Source: Sclerurus mexicanus
Taxonomy: Eukaryota; Chordata; Aves; Passeriformes; Furnariidae
Length of the DNA: 64,000 bases
Assembly (NCBI GenBank): GCA_013396755.1
Contig: VWZF01002590.1
Location: forward strand, 1-64,000
Reading direction: 5' to 3'
Part shown: positions 1 to 12,221 of the stretch, piece by piece
Position numbering within the stretch: the first letter of the stretch is position 1
Layout: every line of letters begins with the position of its first letter
The notes under the pieces: generated by a model
Seen by the model: only the letters and a program-made list of their open reading frames with translations
Database searches by the model: none
What the model was told of the DNA's origin: nothing
Position numbers and translations under genes: made by a program

Positions 1-69
1 GGGACACCGGGGGACACCGGGGAGGGGGACACACACTGTGGGACATGGGGGGACACCAGGGGAGACACC
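1..69. repeat. GC-rich minisatellite edge
   Basis: Direct repetition of a unit close to gggacaccgg, with variants gggacacac, gggacatggg and ggggacacc. The array is cut by the window start, so its length is unknown. Confidence 0.75.
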
Positions 70-149
70 CGCGTGGCAACGGCTGGAATGTGGCCCTGCC
101 TTCTACACACTGGGAAAGGTCTTGATTAAAAAAAAACCAAACTGGAATT
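70..149. other. short spacer
   Basis: Nothing recognisable apart from an A run next to the CR1 fragment. Confidence 0.5.
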
Positions 150-540
150 CGTGACCCGGGATTGTGTCCAGACAAGAGACTCCACAGCCTGTCTGTTCCA
201 GTGCTCAGTCACTGGCCCATTAAAGAAGTTCTTCCTCATGTTTAGGTGGCAGTTACTGCGTTCCAGTTTCTGCCCGTTGCATCTCATCCTATTGCTTGGC
301 TTGACACCCACCTTTCAGATACTCATATACTTTGATGAGGTACCCCCTCAGTTGCCTCTTCTAGAGGCTGAGCAGGCCCAGCTCCCCCAGCCTTTCCTAA
401 GAGAGATGCTCCAGACCCCTCATCATCTTTGTAGCCCTCCTCTGGATTCACTCCAGTAGCCTTATGTCTCTCTTGCACGGAGAGGCCCAGAACTGGACTC
501 AGTACCACACCCTGTGCCGCTGATCACAACCCTCTGAGAC
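150..540 (-). mobile_element. CR1 LINE 3' fragment
   Basis: Forward sequence carries the CR1 order: cctgtctgttccagtgctca, ttcttcctcatgtttaggtg, ttccagtttctgcccgttgc, tgatgaggtaccccctcag, agagatgctccagacccctc, tcatctttgtagccctcctc. The minus-strand translation near 180-290 reads HLNMRKNFF...VTEHWNRQAVES, the CR1 ORF2 C-terminus. Diverged and truncated. Confidence 0.88.
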
Positions 541-3500
541 CTGCCAATCAGCCATTCTCACTTCATAATGTCACAAAAACAAGTCAAACAGCAGGCCAGC
601 AGTAGTTATTTCTTTCTCTTCCCACCTCACCCCATCCTATCCTGTATGAGAGTGCTTTACAAAGTTTTAAAATCAAGTGGCTAGACTAGACAAATCAATG
701 ATTGACCTTCTTCAGAAAAAAATCTTCTTTTTCTTGTTATTCAAATTTGGTACTGAAGTTTGGCTGTAAATTGTTTATTCTCTGTCCTAGAATAGAAAGG
801 GTGAAGACCTTAACCAGTGTCAGGGTGCTGACAGCTTGGGAAGGAAAAGGATAATTAATGCAGTTTTCTGTGAAACAAGGCAGAAAGGGGGTGTAAGAGT
901 ATCAGTCTTGCACATGGAAAACATTGCTGGAGAGCTCATGACACAAAACGCGATGACAGGTTCTTGCAAAATATGACAGTTCAAACTACAAATGGTTCCC
1001 TAAACTGGAAAAGCACTCCCTCTGTACCCACTCAGACCCAGACATTTTCAAGCTACAAATACTTTGCTGGTACATGAGGGCTTACCTATGGGCTTACCAG
1101 TGTATCTCTGGGTCGTCCTCAACCAGTAGCCAATATACATGGAGGAAATGAAGAGCAGGAACAGCTCCAGCTACTGGCAAAGTAAGCAGTTCTCTAGTGC
1201 AACAGGCAACCAGACACAGCCTAAGGACCTTGAGCTCCAGTGCCTCTACTCCCTTTGCCAAAGCTCTAGAAAGCCAGGCCAGAAGTTACAGACCCTGCTG
1301 TGGAAACAGGGAAGATATCCTTGGCTCTCATACGGGCACATCTTCCCCACAACTGTAGGGACACCAAGCCAGAGTTTCTCCCCCATTATTTTAGTTTCCC
1401 ATAGCAGATGACACCTGGTCAATGGCCTTGTTTATAGGACAATTTAGCAAAGTTTGGCTCCTTTGCCTGCATAGCTGAGAAGCCTTCAGCCATCTCTGCT
1501 AAACTCATCAAGACAAAACAGTCCATCACATAACAGATGCAAATTGATCATTCAAACAAAGAAAAAGTTTGTTTCCAGTGGGGGAGGACAGAATTCAGAC
1601 ACATCATCTTCGGAAGACTGAAACAATAACTGGGAGAGGCAATCTCTCTGGTTCACTGATTCTGCTAACTAAACCATAACTGGGTCTAACCTGGGAAAAC
1701 TAGCAACAGCTTTGAGCAACAAAGGTTACTTTCTTCTCTGATGATCCTTCTATTCTTCTGGCAGGTGGGACTGGAGGAAGAGATCAGAGTGAAACAGGAT
1801 TTTGGAAATGCAGTCAGGAAGATGATGTGTGAAAATGAAAGGAGACATGGGGGGTGGGGGGAAGGGAAACAGAGAGAGAAAGTGAAGGCAAAGGGCAGAA
1901 AAAGTAGCATTCCCACACAGAGGAAGATATGTCACTGGGAGAGAGATTAGGAATCAAACTTTCATTGAAAAAGACCCCAAAATAAATAAATACCCACTCT
2001 CTTTTCTACCCTTTTCCTAACACATTCATCCTAAGTCCTGCACCAGGGCACCCATCCCCTTTTTGCCTTCCTTTCACCTCTTTTATCAAATGCACATAGA
2101 AGCATGAGCTTAATACAGCAGAATAAACACATTGGTTGGCTGCTTTCCTAGGCCAGTGCCTCCCCATGCCAATCCTGCAGCAAGATGCCCATCCACCCAC
2201 TACCAAGCCATCATTTATCTGCTTCATTAAGAGCAAGAGCTTCCAGCTCCTCTGTCAACACAGCAGCTCCCCTGGCCCCACAATAACCTATTATTTTCAG
2301 CTTCTTAGTAGCTCTTGCTCAATTTTCAGTACACAGTCAGGAATAACCCCAGTTTATACAAGGTTGCACGTACTCACCACAGATTCCCAACCACTCAGAA
2401 GCCAAATTCACATCTATAGGGATGGTGAGAGCAGTAAAGTCTTCACTTATGCTTCTGACTTACCTTGGCGAAGATGATAGTTTCCATTTTATCAACAGCA
2501 GTGACCCAAAAGTCATGACTGAAAGCACCTGAACGAAAGACCAAAGCCATCCAGATTAGAGCCTATGGCACCAGGACTTTGACAGTTCTGTCCTCTCTCC
2601 AGCTTGGTTAGGTAGGCACCAAACTAATGGCACTTTGCTTTTTTTTTTGTTGTTTTTTTTTTTAACTAACAACATGGGAAGGAGGGGCACAGGAGGGGAT
2701 GGTTTGACAGTACAATTAGGTCAGCCCATAGCCTATTCTTTTTCCTTAACTGCCTCAGTTATATGAATGCTGGTATAGCTAAATGTGGCTACAGGCACAC
2801 AGGTCCCAGAAGTGTCTCTTCTTGCCTTTGATGAATGAATTTCTGTCCCAGAACAGAGAAGCTGCTACCAGCAGGAAAGGATATCTTTTACACAATGCTT
2901 AGCCATGATGAAAACTCTGCCCTTAAAGGAACAGCAACTTATTATTAAAGGGCAGCAACTTATTTTTATTACCATTATAGTCAGAAATTTTCTCAAGAGG
3001 CATTGTATAATAAGCTGACTATAGTCTTCATGCTCTTTCTGGAACTTGTGGTATATGGAACACTATTGATACTTCTTCTCAGTGAGAAGCCGTCTAAATT
3101 TAGTTCTCTCTCTGTCAAAAAAAAAATCACAGTTTTATGCAAACACATTCTGCATTTGTTTTTATTGATCACTAAATAACAAGTAATAATAATTCACAGC
3201 TTCATGGAGCTATTTACACAGGCTGAAACCCCTGCCATAGAAACACTGTTCATTGAGGTGAAGTCATGGCTGTATGGGTTCAGACTGACACCAGCCCAGA
3301 TGTGATGAGTATTGGACAGCCAGTGAATACTGGCAATGCCCATGTTCCTGGATGCTGACAGGATGAAAGATTCAGTATCTTACAAGCTGACTTTCTAGAC
3401 CACTTAAAATTACGTCTAAATATGGATTTTGGAGCTAAATTTAGGCTTTGGGTCTTAAAAGGCACAACTTTGCAGGAGGCTGGCCTCTCCTGGAATATTA

Positions 3501-6411
3501 GATGCTTAACATACTGTCTGCACAAATATAAAAATCCAGTGCTTGTTTTTAAAGTAGTGTGGTCACTCTTTTTTTCTTTAAACCCTCATTACCAAATGGA
3601 ATGCATAAAAAGAGCCAGGAAAAATATGTTTGTATTTACTAGGGAAAGGAAAATAGAGAGGGAAGAAGTGAACAACATTATTATATGTGCTGAATCTCCT
3701 GTTTATTTTAGAAAGTCTGGAAATTGCCTTATTTTTTCAATTGGACCACATGTCCTTGTTAAAGATGTGTTCTACTCCAAACCATAAATATTCCAGGGAC
3801 ACCCTATTAGCAGTGTTATGCAAGAGAGGGAACTAGATTATGCCAATGGAAGGCATGCACATTGCCTCCTGACAGGCATTTGATCTAAGCAAGTTTTCTG
3901 CACTCCCTCTATAGCAAAGGGAATTCTTTCCAGGAGCCTTCTACAGTCCTTTGTCCTCCCTTTGGAGAAGTCTGGGAAGATAACCCTCTCACACATGCCA
4001 TCTAAAATTAGTGTCATGTGAATATCCTCTTCTGGCCTTATAAATTTGAGTCTATGAAAACAATAAAACACTGTTCTTTAATTTGACATGAGCACAAAAT
4101 TGCCTTTTACAATTGTACATCTGAATCTGGTTAGAGGGAGCCTGGGATGCCACCACTTTGACCTTTAGGACTTGGAAATGTGCTGCTGAGGTAGGAAGCC
4201 AACAGTGGTCCCAAAGAAACCTGCACAGCTCTGCTGAGTCCACCGCAAGCTGTGTGAATATGTCAGGGTAGAGCATGGTCTGATGAGCCAAGTTTACATA
4301 CAGACGGCAGCAAGAGCAGAAGGATCAAATTAGAATAAAAACCCTGTCAGACCTCCTCCTAATTCCAAATCACCTTTTAGATCCCATCCATCTATCAGGG
4401 AGATTAAGGTGCCTAGGAACATGATCCACAAAAGTCATCATACTCCTCAGAAAGCTGATCTTCTGAGAAGAATTCAGAAGGCAAGTTCAAGACATTTGAG
4501 AGAGAAAGGCTATAGTGCACTGAGTCACCTCCGCTTACTACAGATCCTCCCTTGCTTGGAGCCAGGTGGTTATGAATTCTGTCCCCAGGCAACAGAGTCA
4601 TGGAGGGGACCTCTTTGCATCTCTCTTGCTGCCAGAATTTAAACTGCCCTTCTCCACAGCCCACCAAAAGTAATTTTTCTATGTGCCAGTCAAGCTTCAC
4701 AAGCCATCTGGGCTGGTAATAGATCAGCAAAACACAGACTGGGCCAGACAGAATTTGGGATTGGGAATCACTGTTTTACCTGAAATGACAAATACACAGA
4801 TCATTGTAGCAGTTTTAGCATCTTCTGTTTGTTTATTCTGTTCCATAACTGGTGTTTTCCTGGTTTTAAGCCCATGTGAAAGAGAAAAGATTTGGCTTTC
4901 TGTTTGGATGTCATAATATTAATAGAGAACATCTTTAGAGGCTTATTACAATGCAATATTGCCAATTCCCAGTGTTAGGAAAAGGAAGGGGGAAAAAAAG
5001 AGGGCATAATGAATCATTCATCCTCGCTCTTCAACAAAAGTCACGAGAGTAAAAATGGCTTTGATTCCATTTGTTTACCAGTTTCTGAGCATTTCTATGT
5101 TGCCAGATTACTATTTCAAACCCTTCTGCCACAATGGGAGCTAGGAACTGCCTTAAATAAAGATACTGAGTTATCTTCAAATCACACAAATCCTGAAGGT
5201 GCAGCCTTTGGGGAAAAAAGCATCTAATAAAATAAGCTAAAAAGGTGCTTGGGATGAAAATACCAGAGCAATTAATGAACTAATGACATTGAACAGGTTC
5301 ATAAGGCTGGCTGTGTTGCAAGACCCAGAAAAGATGGCATTTACTAGAACAGATTTAAAGTGCCTGAAATGAAAAAAAAGGGCCAATATACTATGTTTTT
5401 GTTATAAACCCTAATCAACTATGCAAAATGTTCCTGGAGGAAAAAAATAACCAAAAACCCACCCCCAAAAAGCAGCTGGGGCTTTGTTTTAAGACCAGTT
5501 CTCCTAGTTCTGATTTCTTATGGAATCAGGAAAAAAGCTACTGGCAAAAATAGCTCTGTGTAGATTCAAGAAATGTGGTAAGTAAACATTATTATAAATT
5601 TATTTCATCTTAACACCAAAACCAGCTCTACAGCTGTTTTATGATACTGTGAAGGTTAAACTACTACAGAACAAGTACTTCTGCATGCGGCTACTATAAA
5701 AGTGTCACTGAATTATTTCTAATTTTAGTGCCCATTTGAAAAATTGTTTCCTGCTGCACTCCAGGAAGCAAGAAAAAAGGTGATTCACATAAACCTAGCA
5801 GCTAAGGAACTACATGGACATAACTGCTGGAGCAGAGCAGCTACAGGGTTTATATTGGACTAAGACTGACAGGGGACTCACAAGGGGGTTCAAGTTGTCA
5901 TGGTCCATAATGTGTAAGTCTCATGGCTGATTCGGTGATGCTGCCCCACTTTCTACCAAACTAAGAGAAACAGATAATTTTAGGGTAGAATGAGACTCAC
6001 TTAGTTCAGCCACCCAGTTTAAGATGAATCATGCCTGAGAATGGCCATTTGTCTGCACTAACCATAAAGTTAGTTCAGGCAACTAGAAATTGTAATTTTT
6101 TTTTTTTCAGGTGACTATTATCCAAGTGTCCAATAAAAGGTAAACTGGCAGAACATTACTCCAGCTACAAACACTGCTACACCTCCACCCTGTGGGACTC
6201 AAATATGTCACACACAAAAAAAAAAAAAATAGAAGGGAAAGAAACAAGCTCAAACAGTAGATATTACACCTTGACAATATGCTTATAGAAATTAATGTTT
6301 GCAAAAGCAATTGCCTTTACTGGTATTCCCAAACACCATTTAAAAAAAATTATCTGGGTGCCGGGTCTGTCTAAGAACACAAGAAAGATGACATGAAGCC
6401 ACATAAGCTAC
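541..6411. other. intergenic stretch, no gene seen
   Basis: AT-rich single-copy-looking DNA. The open frames are short, unrelated to any family I know and lack plausible splice context. The only low-complexity pieces are a T-rich run at 2639-2663, an A run at 3117-3126, a T run at 6095-6108 and an A run at 6216-6229. Confidence 0.6.
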
Positions 6412-6500
6412 AGGGAGATCTTTAGGTTAGAAGAGACTTTAAGGTCATCAGTGCTTAACCCAGCACCACCTCTCTCACCCTGGGCTCCCACAAACACTGT
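6412..6500 (-). mobile_element. CR1-like LINE 3' end fragment
   Basis: Forward gatctttaggttagaagaga, then ctttaaggtcatcagtgctt, then aacccagcaccacc matches the old CR1 3' segment (ttggaaaagaccttcaagatcatc ... ttaacccagcactgcc). Short and diverged. Confidence 0.6.
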
Positions 6501-9500
6501 AGCAACCAAATAACTTTATTCTCAGAAATTGCTGGGTATCATGAACACTTTTAAAATGAGCATAATGGAAATTCTAAATCACAGGTTGTCAGATAGCTTT
6601 TTTTGTCAAAGAAAGGAACCAAACCCAAACCAGTTAGCAAAGAAATCGTGCCTTCATTGTTACCAAGCACAGACATTGTCACACCATTTATCTTATGGGG
6701 ATGATGTTACTGCTGATACAGGCAATCAACTGTATTTGGAAAACAGAGTTTTCAAAAATTACCTGCATTCTTCATCCTCAGTTTTGAGCAGAAAATCACT
6801 TGCAGGGAGAAATAATTTCAAGACCTGCACCTGAGTTGGGGTAAGTTGGTATAGCTACACAGAAATGGGAGTACAAACTCCAATTTACATGGGTTGAAAG
6901 AATGGCCATTAATTCATGCCTATAGAATTAGAAGCTTCCACCAGTGGGTGAACCTTCTGTGTCCCTCAGGTCAACAAAGCAAATGGTGAGATCAGGCCCA
7001 AGAATTTCTGATATTCCAAGTGGTGGATGTGTGGTCTCTCAGCACGGGAATTATTGTGTGAAGAACATTTCAAGTACAATCCCAGAAGCTAAACATAAAT
7101 CTCCTGTGAATGTTTGCTACTGATGTCTATAAATACTTTTTAGTTTAGTTGAGTTTTTCACAAAACAACCTTTACTGTTATTTTTAAGGTGTTTTAGAGA
7201 TGCAACTGTTCTTGTTCAAGAAGGTAAGTATGATGCCTAAGTGTGGTGCTTAGGATGCCCTGATTACAGCATTACTCAATAGCTGAGAAGAACTGACATC
7301 TATATTACTCCTATGCAGAGGGCCATTTTTCAGTAGGTTACAAAGACAGAGCAACTGAAAACACACCTTTCTTAATGCAAATGTGGATTTGATTTGAATG
7401 CGTTCTTGGTGTTCCTACCTGATTCTCTGACCAATCAGCATCCCACCATGTGCTGAAACTCTGAGATGCTGCCAAAGCATTAAGCAGCCTACAGAAAAGG
7501 GTGGGGAGGCAGGAATGTGCTTCTACTTCCTGTTCTTGGGCAGAGCAGACAATGAGAAACACCTCCTTAGTCCAGGGGTTAGTCCAGAACCAGAAGGTTT
7601 AATCCACCTATCCTTCCAGTCTGGCCATAATACCTTTGCTACTCATTTAAAAAGGGAGTAAAAAAAATTAAATGTTATTATCCAAAGACCAAGATTCCAG
7701 TGATAAGCAACTGAAATATTGTCTGGGGTGTTAATAGTAAGAGCTAAAGACATGCTTTGCAACTGTGGGGCAACATTTTACTAAGTTTGGCAGAAGAGTC
7801 TCCTCCTTTTATCCCCTCAGGCTTTTGCTTAGCTTAGACAATATCACAAGGAAGGGCTGTTTGCCCAGAGGTTTTCATTGCGTATTTGTTGGGGATTTTT
7901 GTTTGTTTGTTTGTTCATCCACATGGCTTACTGCCAGCTTATGAAAACTACAAGCCTGTCATCAGGAGTTCACCCAGACTGAGAGAGGAAAAACAATGGT
8001 TACAAGTCAACCTGATTCCACACCTTTAAAATCTCACAGAATAAAACGTGTAAAAGAGGCATTTCACTAATGTCATGACCCTCCCAAATTTCAGCCACGG
8101 ACTACAATGAAACATCAGTTTATGTAAATAATCAGCAGAGGTTTGTCTTGACATGGACACCCCAGTACAAGAACATCACGGTCTTGTCCTTGTGTAAGCA
8201 GAACGTCTCCCACAGGTTTGCTCTTCCAGAATGATTAACACTATCCTTAAAAAAACAAAACTCTTTTCTTAACCCTATCAAGCAGGTTTCTTTCAAACTT
8301 TTTCAGGCCACATGCACTCAAACACAGGAAAATAAAATTAAACCATCTTGAGCTGTACTAAGAAGGGCAAAGAGGATTCCCTTGAAACAGGAAATCCTAC
8401 TTTGTACAGTTAGTATTCCTGCTGAAGCCAGCAGACAGCTTGGATACAGTCATCTGAGAGGATCAGATTTATCAACTGGCGATAGCGTAGGAGAGGAAAA
8501 AACACTGGGTCAAATCCCAGCTAGTGTAAATCTGCGTGACTCCACTGAAGTTAAAAGGGCTGTGCCGATTCAAGCCGGCTGTGGATCTAAATACTCGTGT
8601 GTTTTGCAAGTCTATTTTCAACTCTTCAGGACTCTGCTCTGTTTAAACATCCACAACACCCACTGAAAGTAATGAGAACTGTGTGTGAAGAACACCAGCG
8701 TTACTTCATTTTAAATATCTGGGAGGTGCTCAGAGACAGTGATAATGAGCGCCACATATTAAACCCAGACAGAATGGTATTGAATCATCAGACCCTTAAG
8801 TGGGACAGGTCCTTAATCTTTTCCTTGGGAGAACATTTCAATTTTTGCCTTGGCAAATGAGGAATCATCATTAATAGATGTGGGGGTTCTACCTTTGCCA
8901 AGTCCCAGACAAAGTGTGTTTTTCCATTTGCCTTGGGCTTGTGTAAGCTTGCCTAAGGAGGCCAGCCTTGCAGTTTGAGAAACACTGCTAGCAGCCACTA
9001 TACCCTCATTCCCAGCTAAATTAAACCCTATTATGCTGTAATTAACCTTGCCTAACTTGTTCTGAGTTACAACAGTAGGTAAAAATCATGCTTTTCCTAG
9101 GCTGTCCCTGAGAAGAACTTTTATGTATCACGCTTGTCTACTCTTCAAATATTTCCAGCTTCTCCTGGAAGCTCTTCTTCTGAAGATCACAGCTTGTCTG
9201 CAGGCAATATCAGAACTCTTCTTGACTTCAGTGAGGGCAGAATCCCCTGCAAATATACTCAGGTTCATGCCAGATGGCACATTTTTGGAGCAAAGAGAAT
9301 TCCACAGAAGTGATGGCGAGAATACATATATACAACTTGTTGGTTTTAAAGATTTAAAACATACACATAGGCAGGCTCACTAAGTTTTCTTGGTCAAACT
9401 TCAAACAGTAAAATCGATTTTATGAATTAGTCTGTTGCCTGTTTTATTTAGATGCGAGTTAAAAAGAAAGGAAAAAAACAATTATGTTTCTAGTTCAGTT

Positions 9501-10249
9501 TGATAACTTGGGATAAGTGTGAAAAGAATGAGCATAAGGTAGGAATAACTTCTCATTTACAAAGCTACACTTTTATAAGAAAAATAAATTGTTGGTATAA
9601 TTGCAGTTTTCAGACTTTTTTCACTCCTCCTTTTCTTAAAAACTCAGAATTTTTCAGCTGTATTTTGAAAGATTCAGCACTTTAGCTAATGTCATCTGAT
9701 TAAGCCCATGGACCTTCAAGCCAAGCCATCAATGCAACAGTCCTAAAAGCAGACATTCTCCAAAGTAATTCAATGAAGGTAGCACAGAAAGTACCTATAA
9801 TCCCTTAGCTGCCTGCAATGGGTGTACACATGGAAAATACAGTATAAACCTGCACAACACAAAGGCTACACTGCCCTAGGTGTAGCCAGGCACTCAAATT
9901 AAAAAAAAAAAAAAAGTGCTATCACTGAATAAATCTTGCATGTTACCACCAGTGGAAAGGTGGGAAGCCTCTGAAGAATGCGGCCTGAAGAATTGACCTT
10001 TTTTTTTTTTTAAATCTGTGCATCTGAGTATATGGCGGAGATAAAGGAGAGAACAGATGGCTCCGTATGCAGTATCAGCCTGCCTCTAGCACAGCCAGCT
10101 GACAACAGCTGCAGCAGCAGCAGGATTTATCCTACCTGTTCATTTTAAGTTATTAAACTCCTCGGCTCCCGCAGGACATGCAATACTTTTTTTTTTTTTT
10201 TTTTACTTTTTTTACCCCATTCTTTGGTTTTAAAGCACTTTCACTGACT
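6501..10249. other. intergenic stretch before the CpG island, no gene seen
   Basis: Holds the palindromic repeat at 8.5 kb, a (gttt)n run near 7900, an A run near 9900 and a T run near 10000. No coding exon recognised on either strand. Confidence 0.6.
8500..8592. repeat. ancient palindromic interspersed repeat (sauropsid type)
   Basis: Forward: cccagctagtgtaaatctgc, then gtgactccactgaagtt, then gggctgtgccgattcaagcc, then ggctgtggatct. This is a decayed copy of a family seen in birds, crocodilians and turtles, in which cagctggtgtaaat...gctcca mirrors itself as tgg(a)gc...atttacaccagctg. The two arms can still pair over about 27 bases with mismatches. Family recalled from general knowledge, not searched. 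Confidence 0.5.
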
Positions 10250-10601
10250 CTGCTCGTCCCGCCATCCCCAGAGTGGGACCCGCGGGTCCCTCCGCCTTCC
10301 CCGCCTCGCTGCCCGTCCCAGGTGCTGCGGGGCCGGGCCGGGCAGCATCCCTGGCCTGGCGGCATCCCGGGCCTCTGGCTGCGGCTCCAGCTGCGGCTCC
10401 TCCTCCCGGGGCCGGCCCGGCCGCTGCCCCTGCCCCGCTCCGGGTCGCTCCTGCCGGCGCTGCAGGTCTCCGGGGCGCGCTGTTCCGGCCCGATGCCCGG
10501 GCCTCGCTGGTCAAGTGGTCCTAAACATTTCACAATTATGATAGAGAACTGTTGAACNCGCACGCCCGCCCCGCACCTCCTCGCTCAGCGCCGCCACTTA
10601 C

Positions 10602-10625
10602 TGATGGCCCCCGTCCTGCGAGCAT
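10602..10625 (-). other. candidate short coding tail of a first exon (speculative)
   Basis: About 230 bases downstream of the expected start from the TATA box, an ATG at 10623-10625 opens eight codons, MLAGRGPS, ending in phase 0 exactly at a consensus donor CA|gtaagt (GT at 10601-10600). An upstream ATG near 10808 opens only a very short frame. Could be the 5' exon of the neighbouring gene or chance. Confidence 0.25.
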
Positions 10626-10663
10626 CCCCCCGGCCCGGCGCTGGGAGAGCTGGGCGGAAACAA

Positions 10664-10801
10664 GCTTTCTTTTTTTTTTAAAAAAAAAAAAAGGGAAAAA
10701 AAAAAAAAAAAGGAACAAACCCAAAAAAAACCCAAGAGAAAAAAAAAATTTNAAAAACAACCCGAGAGAAAAAAAAAGTTTAAAAAGAAGGAAACAAAAC
10801 C
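10664..10801. repeat. A-rich homopolymer tract with ambiguous base
   Basis: Successive A runs separated by single or paired G and C, with an N at 10752, abruptly set in GC-rich sequence. Likely poor base calling or a collapsed low-complexity tract. Confidence 0.7.
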
Positions 10802-10885
10802 AAAGCCATTCTCCTGCGGGGCCGCAGCTCGGGCCGGTCCCCGGTGCCGCGGCCGCCCCTCTGCCGCGCCGGGCCGTGCGGGGCC

Positions 10886-10893
10886 CTTTTATA
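10886..10893 (-). promoter_or_regulatory. candidate TATA box, minus strand
   Basis: Minus strand reads cgcgggTATAAAAGggcccc, a full-consensus TATA box in a GC-rich frame inside the CpG island. A start of transcription would be expected near 10860. Confidence 0.5.
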
Positions 10894-11174
10894 CCCGCGT
10901 GGTCCCTCGCGGTGATGAGCCGTCCCCTGCGCCGCAGCCAGGAATGCTGCCCTCGCCCCTCACACGACCAGTTTTTCCAGGCTGCCTTCGCACTGACGGG
11001 GCGGTTTTGTTTCCAGCCATCATCTGGGGCGGCCGAGCGTCAGCAGGTAGAGAAGGACAAACCTGTTCCGAGGCGGCGCGTTCGCTCCCTCCCCTCCCTC
11101 CGCCCGCCGCCCTCCTGCCCTCCGCCCTGCCACCGGGGGAAACTGCTCGACAGGTTTCGCCGAAGCTGGAGGTG

Positions 11175-11192
11175 GCTCCGGGAGGTGAGTAA
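11175..11192 (+). promoter_or_regulatory. candidate splice donor, plus strand, in CpG island
   Basis: Reads ctccgggag|gtgagtaaga, a near-perfect donor with GT at 11185-11186. It could end a first exon of a divergent transcript, but no downstream coding exon is recognised on the plus strand. Confidence 0.3.
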
Positions 11193-11303
11193 GAGACTCC
11201 ACCCTGCGCCCTCCCGACGGGAGCTGCCGCGGACGGGCCGCCTGCCCTCGCACCCTCCCGGCCCCCCTCGCCTGGCTGGCAGCCCTGGAAAACAAAACAA
11301 CAA

Positions 11304-11340
11304 AACAAAACACACACACACACACAAAAAGAAAAAAAAG
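11304..11340. repeat. (CA)n and A-rich simple repeat
   Basis: cacacacacacacacaca tract flanked by aacaaaac and aaaagaaaaaaaag. Confidence 0.8.
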
Positions 11341-11473
11341 CCCTTAAACCGGCACGTCACGTTCTCCGGGGGATTTCATCGCCGCAGCGTGAACGCCCGC
11401 CCTGCTCCGGGCTCTGTGCGAGCCTGGCAAAGACAGCTGCTTGCCAGCCAGCCCCAGGACAAGCCTGGGGTGC

Positions 11474-11525
11474 AGAGGTCCGGTGTCCATCCCCGGGGTC
11501 CGGTGTCCCCGGGGTCCGGTGTCCC
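11474..11525. repeat. short tandem repeat, 16-base unit
   Basis: About three copies of a ccggggtccggtgtcc-like unit at the edge of the CpG island. Confidence 0.7.
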
Positions 11526-12221
11526 CTCTTTCCTCACTAGCCAGTTTCCTCTGAGAAAAGGCAATCTACCAAAGCCCCCTGACATCCCCACGAGGGCTGG
11601 CAGCGTTGCCATGTGCTGCCCAACCCTCGAGAAAGGGAGCACAGGTACCTTCCCCCCCTGGAAGTGTGCACTGCTGGATTTAGTCTGTTGAGTGTAGTTT
11701 GGGTTTTTTTCAGAAATGTCATCAGAAGCCACCTGTTGTGTGCAAGGGGCTGGGTTTGCCCTGTCTTCCCCCACTCTCCCCACAGCCTGGATGCTGCTTC
11801 CCCAGGTGAGGCACCTGAGGAGTCAGCTTTGGGAGCATCATGCCTTTCCAGAGGTCGCTTTCTGCTGCTGAATGTTCCCAACTTTGGTTTCACAAAGGCA
11901 GGACTAAGAAGGCAGGATTGAGAATTGTGAAGAAGGGCCTGATGTCCAGAGGTGCTGGGCCGCCAGCAGGGAGGAAGGACACCCTGAACTTCAGCAGGCT
12001 GGTGATGAAACCTAATTCAGGGAGGTTTCGGAGCTGTGTTGTTTGGGTGAGCTGAAAGGCTCTCACACCCTAATGGGGAATCATGGTAACCTCACAGCAG
12101 GCTTCCCCGTGGTGGCAGTGGGGATGCTGGTTGGTGGTGGTGCCAGGCTGCCTGCGTTGCCTGACCGCACGCTGTGCTTGCCAGCCAGCCCAGGACACAC
12201 CATTTCAAACAGATGTGGATG

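Larger units (their letters stand above)
10250..11560. promoter_or_regulatory. CpG island, likely promoter
   Basis: Strongly GC-rich with dense CpG in contrast to the AT-rich flanks, containing GGGCGG/CCGCCC-like elements. It is interrupted near 10665-10800 by long A runs and holds ambiguous bases at 10558 and 10752. A TATA box and donor on the minus strand and a donor on the plus strand suggest a transcription start, possibly bidirectional. The gene typically downstream of ASPG in vertebrates, in the same orientation, is KIF26A, making it the leading candidate; no KIF26A protein sequence is recognisable here. Long open frames across the island are a by-product of few stop codons in GC-rich DNA. 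Confidence 0.75.

Noticed and set aside
10153..10563. Minus-strand open frames of 94-136 codons rich in Ala, Gly, Arg and Pro
   Set aside because: Same GC-rich artefact; no recognisable domain, and one ends in a lysine run from the T homopolymer.
10552..11691. 379-codon open frame on the plus strand across the CpG island
   Set aside because: Runs through A homopolymers, an ambiguous base, CA repeats and tandem repeats; composition is low-complexity and overlapping frames on both strands are also open, as expected for GC-rich DNA with few stops.
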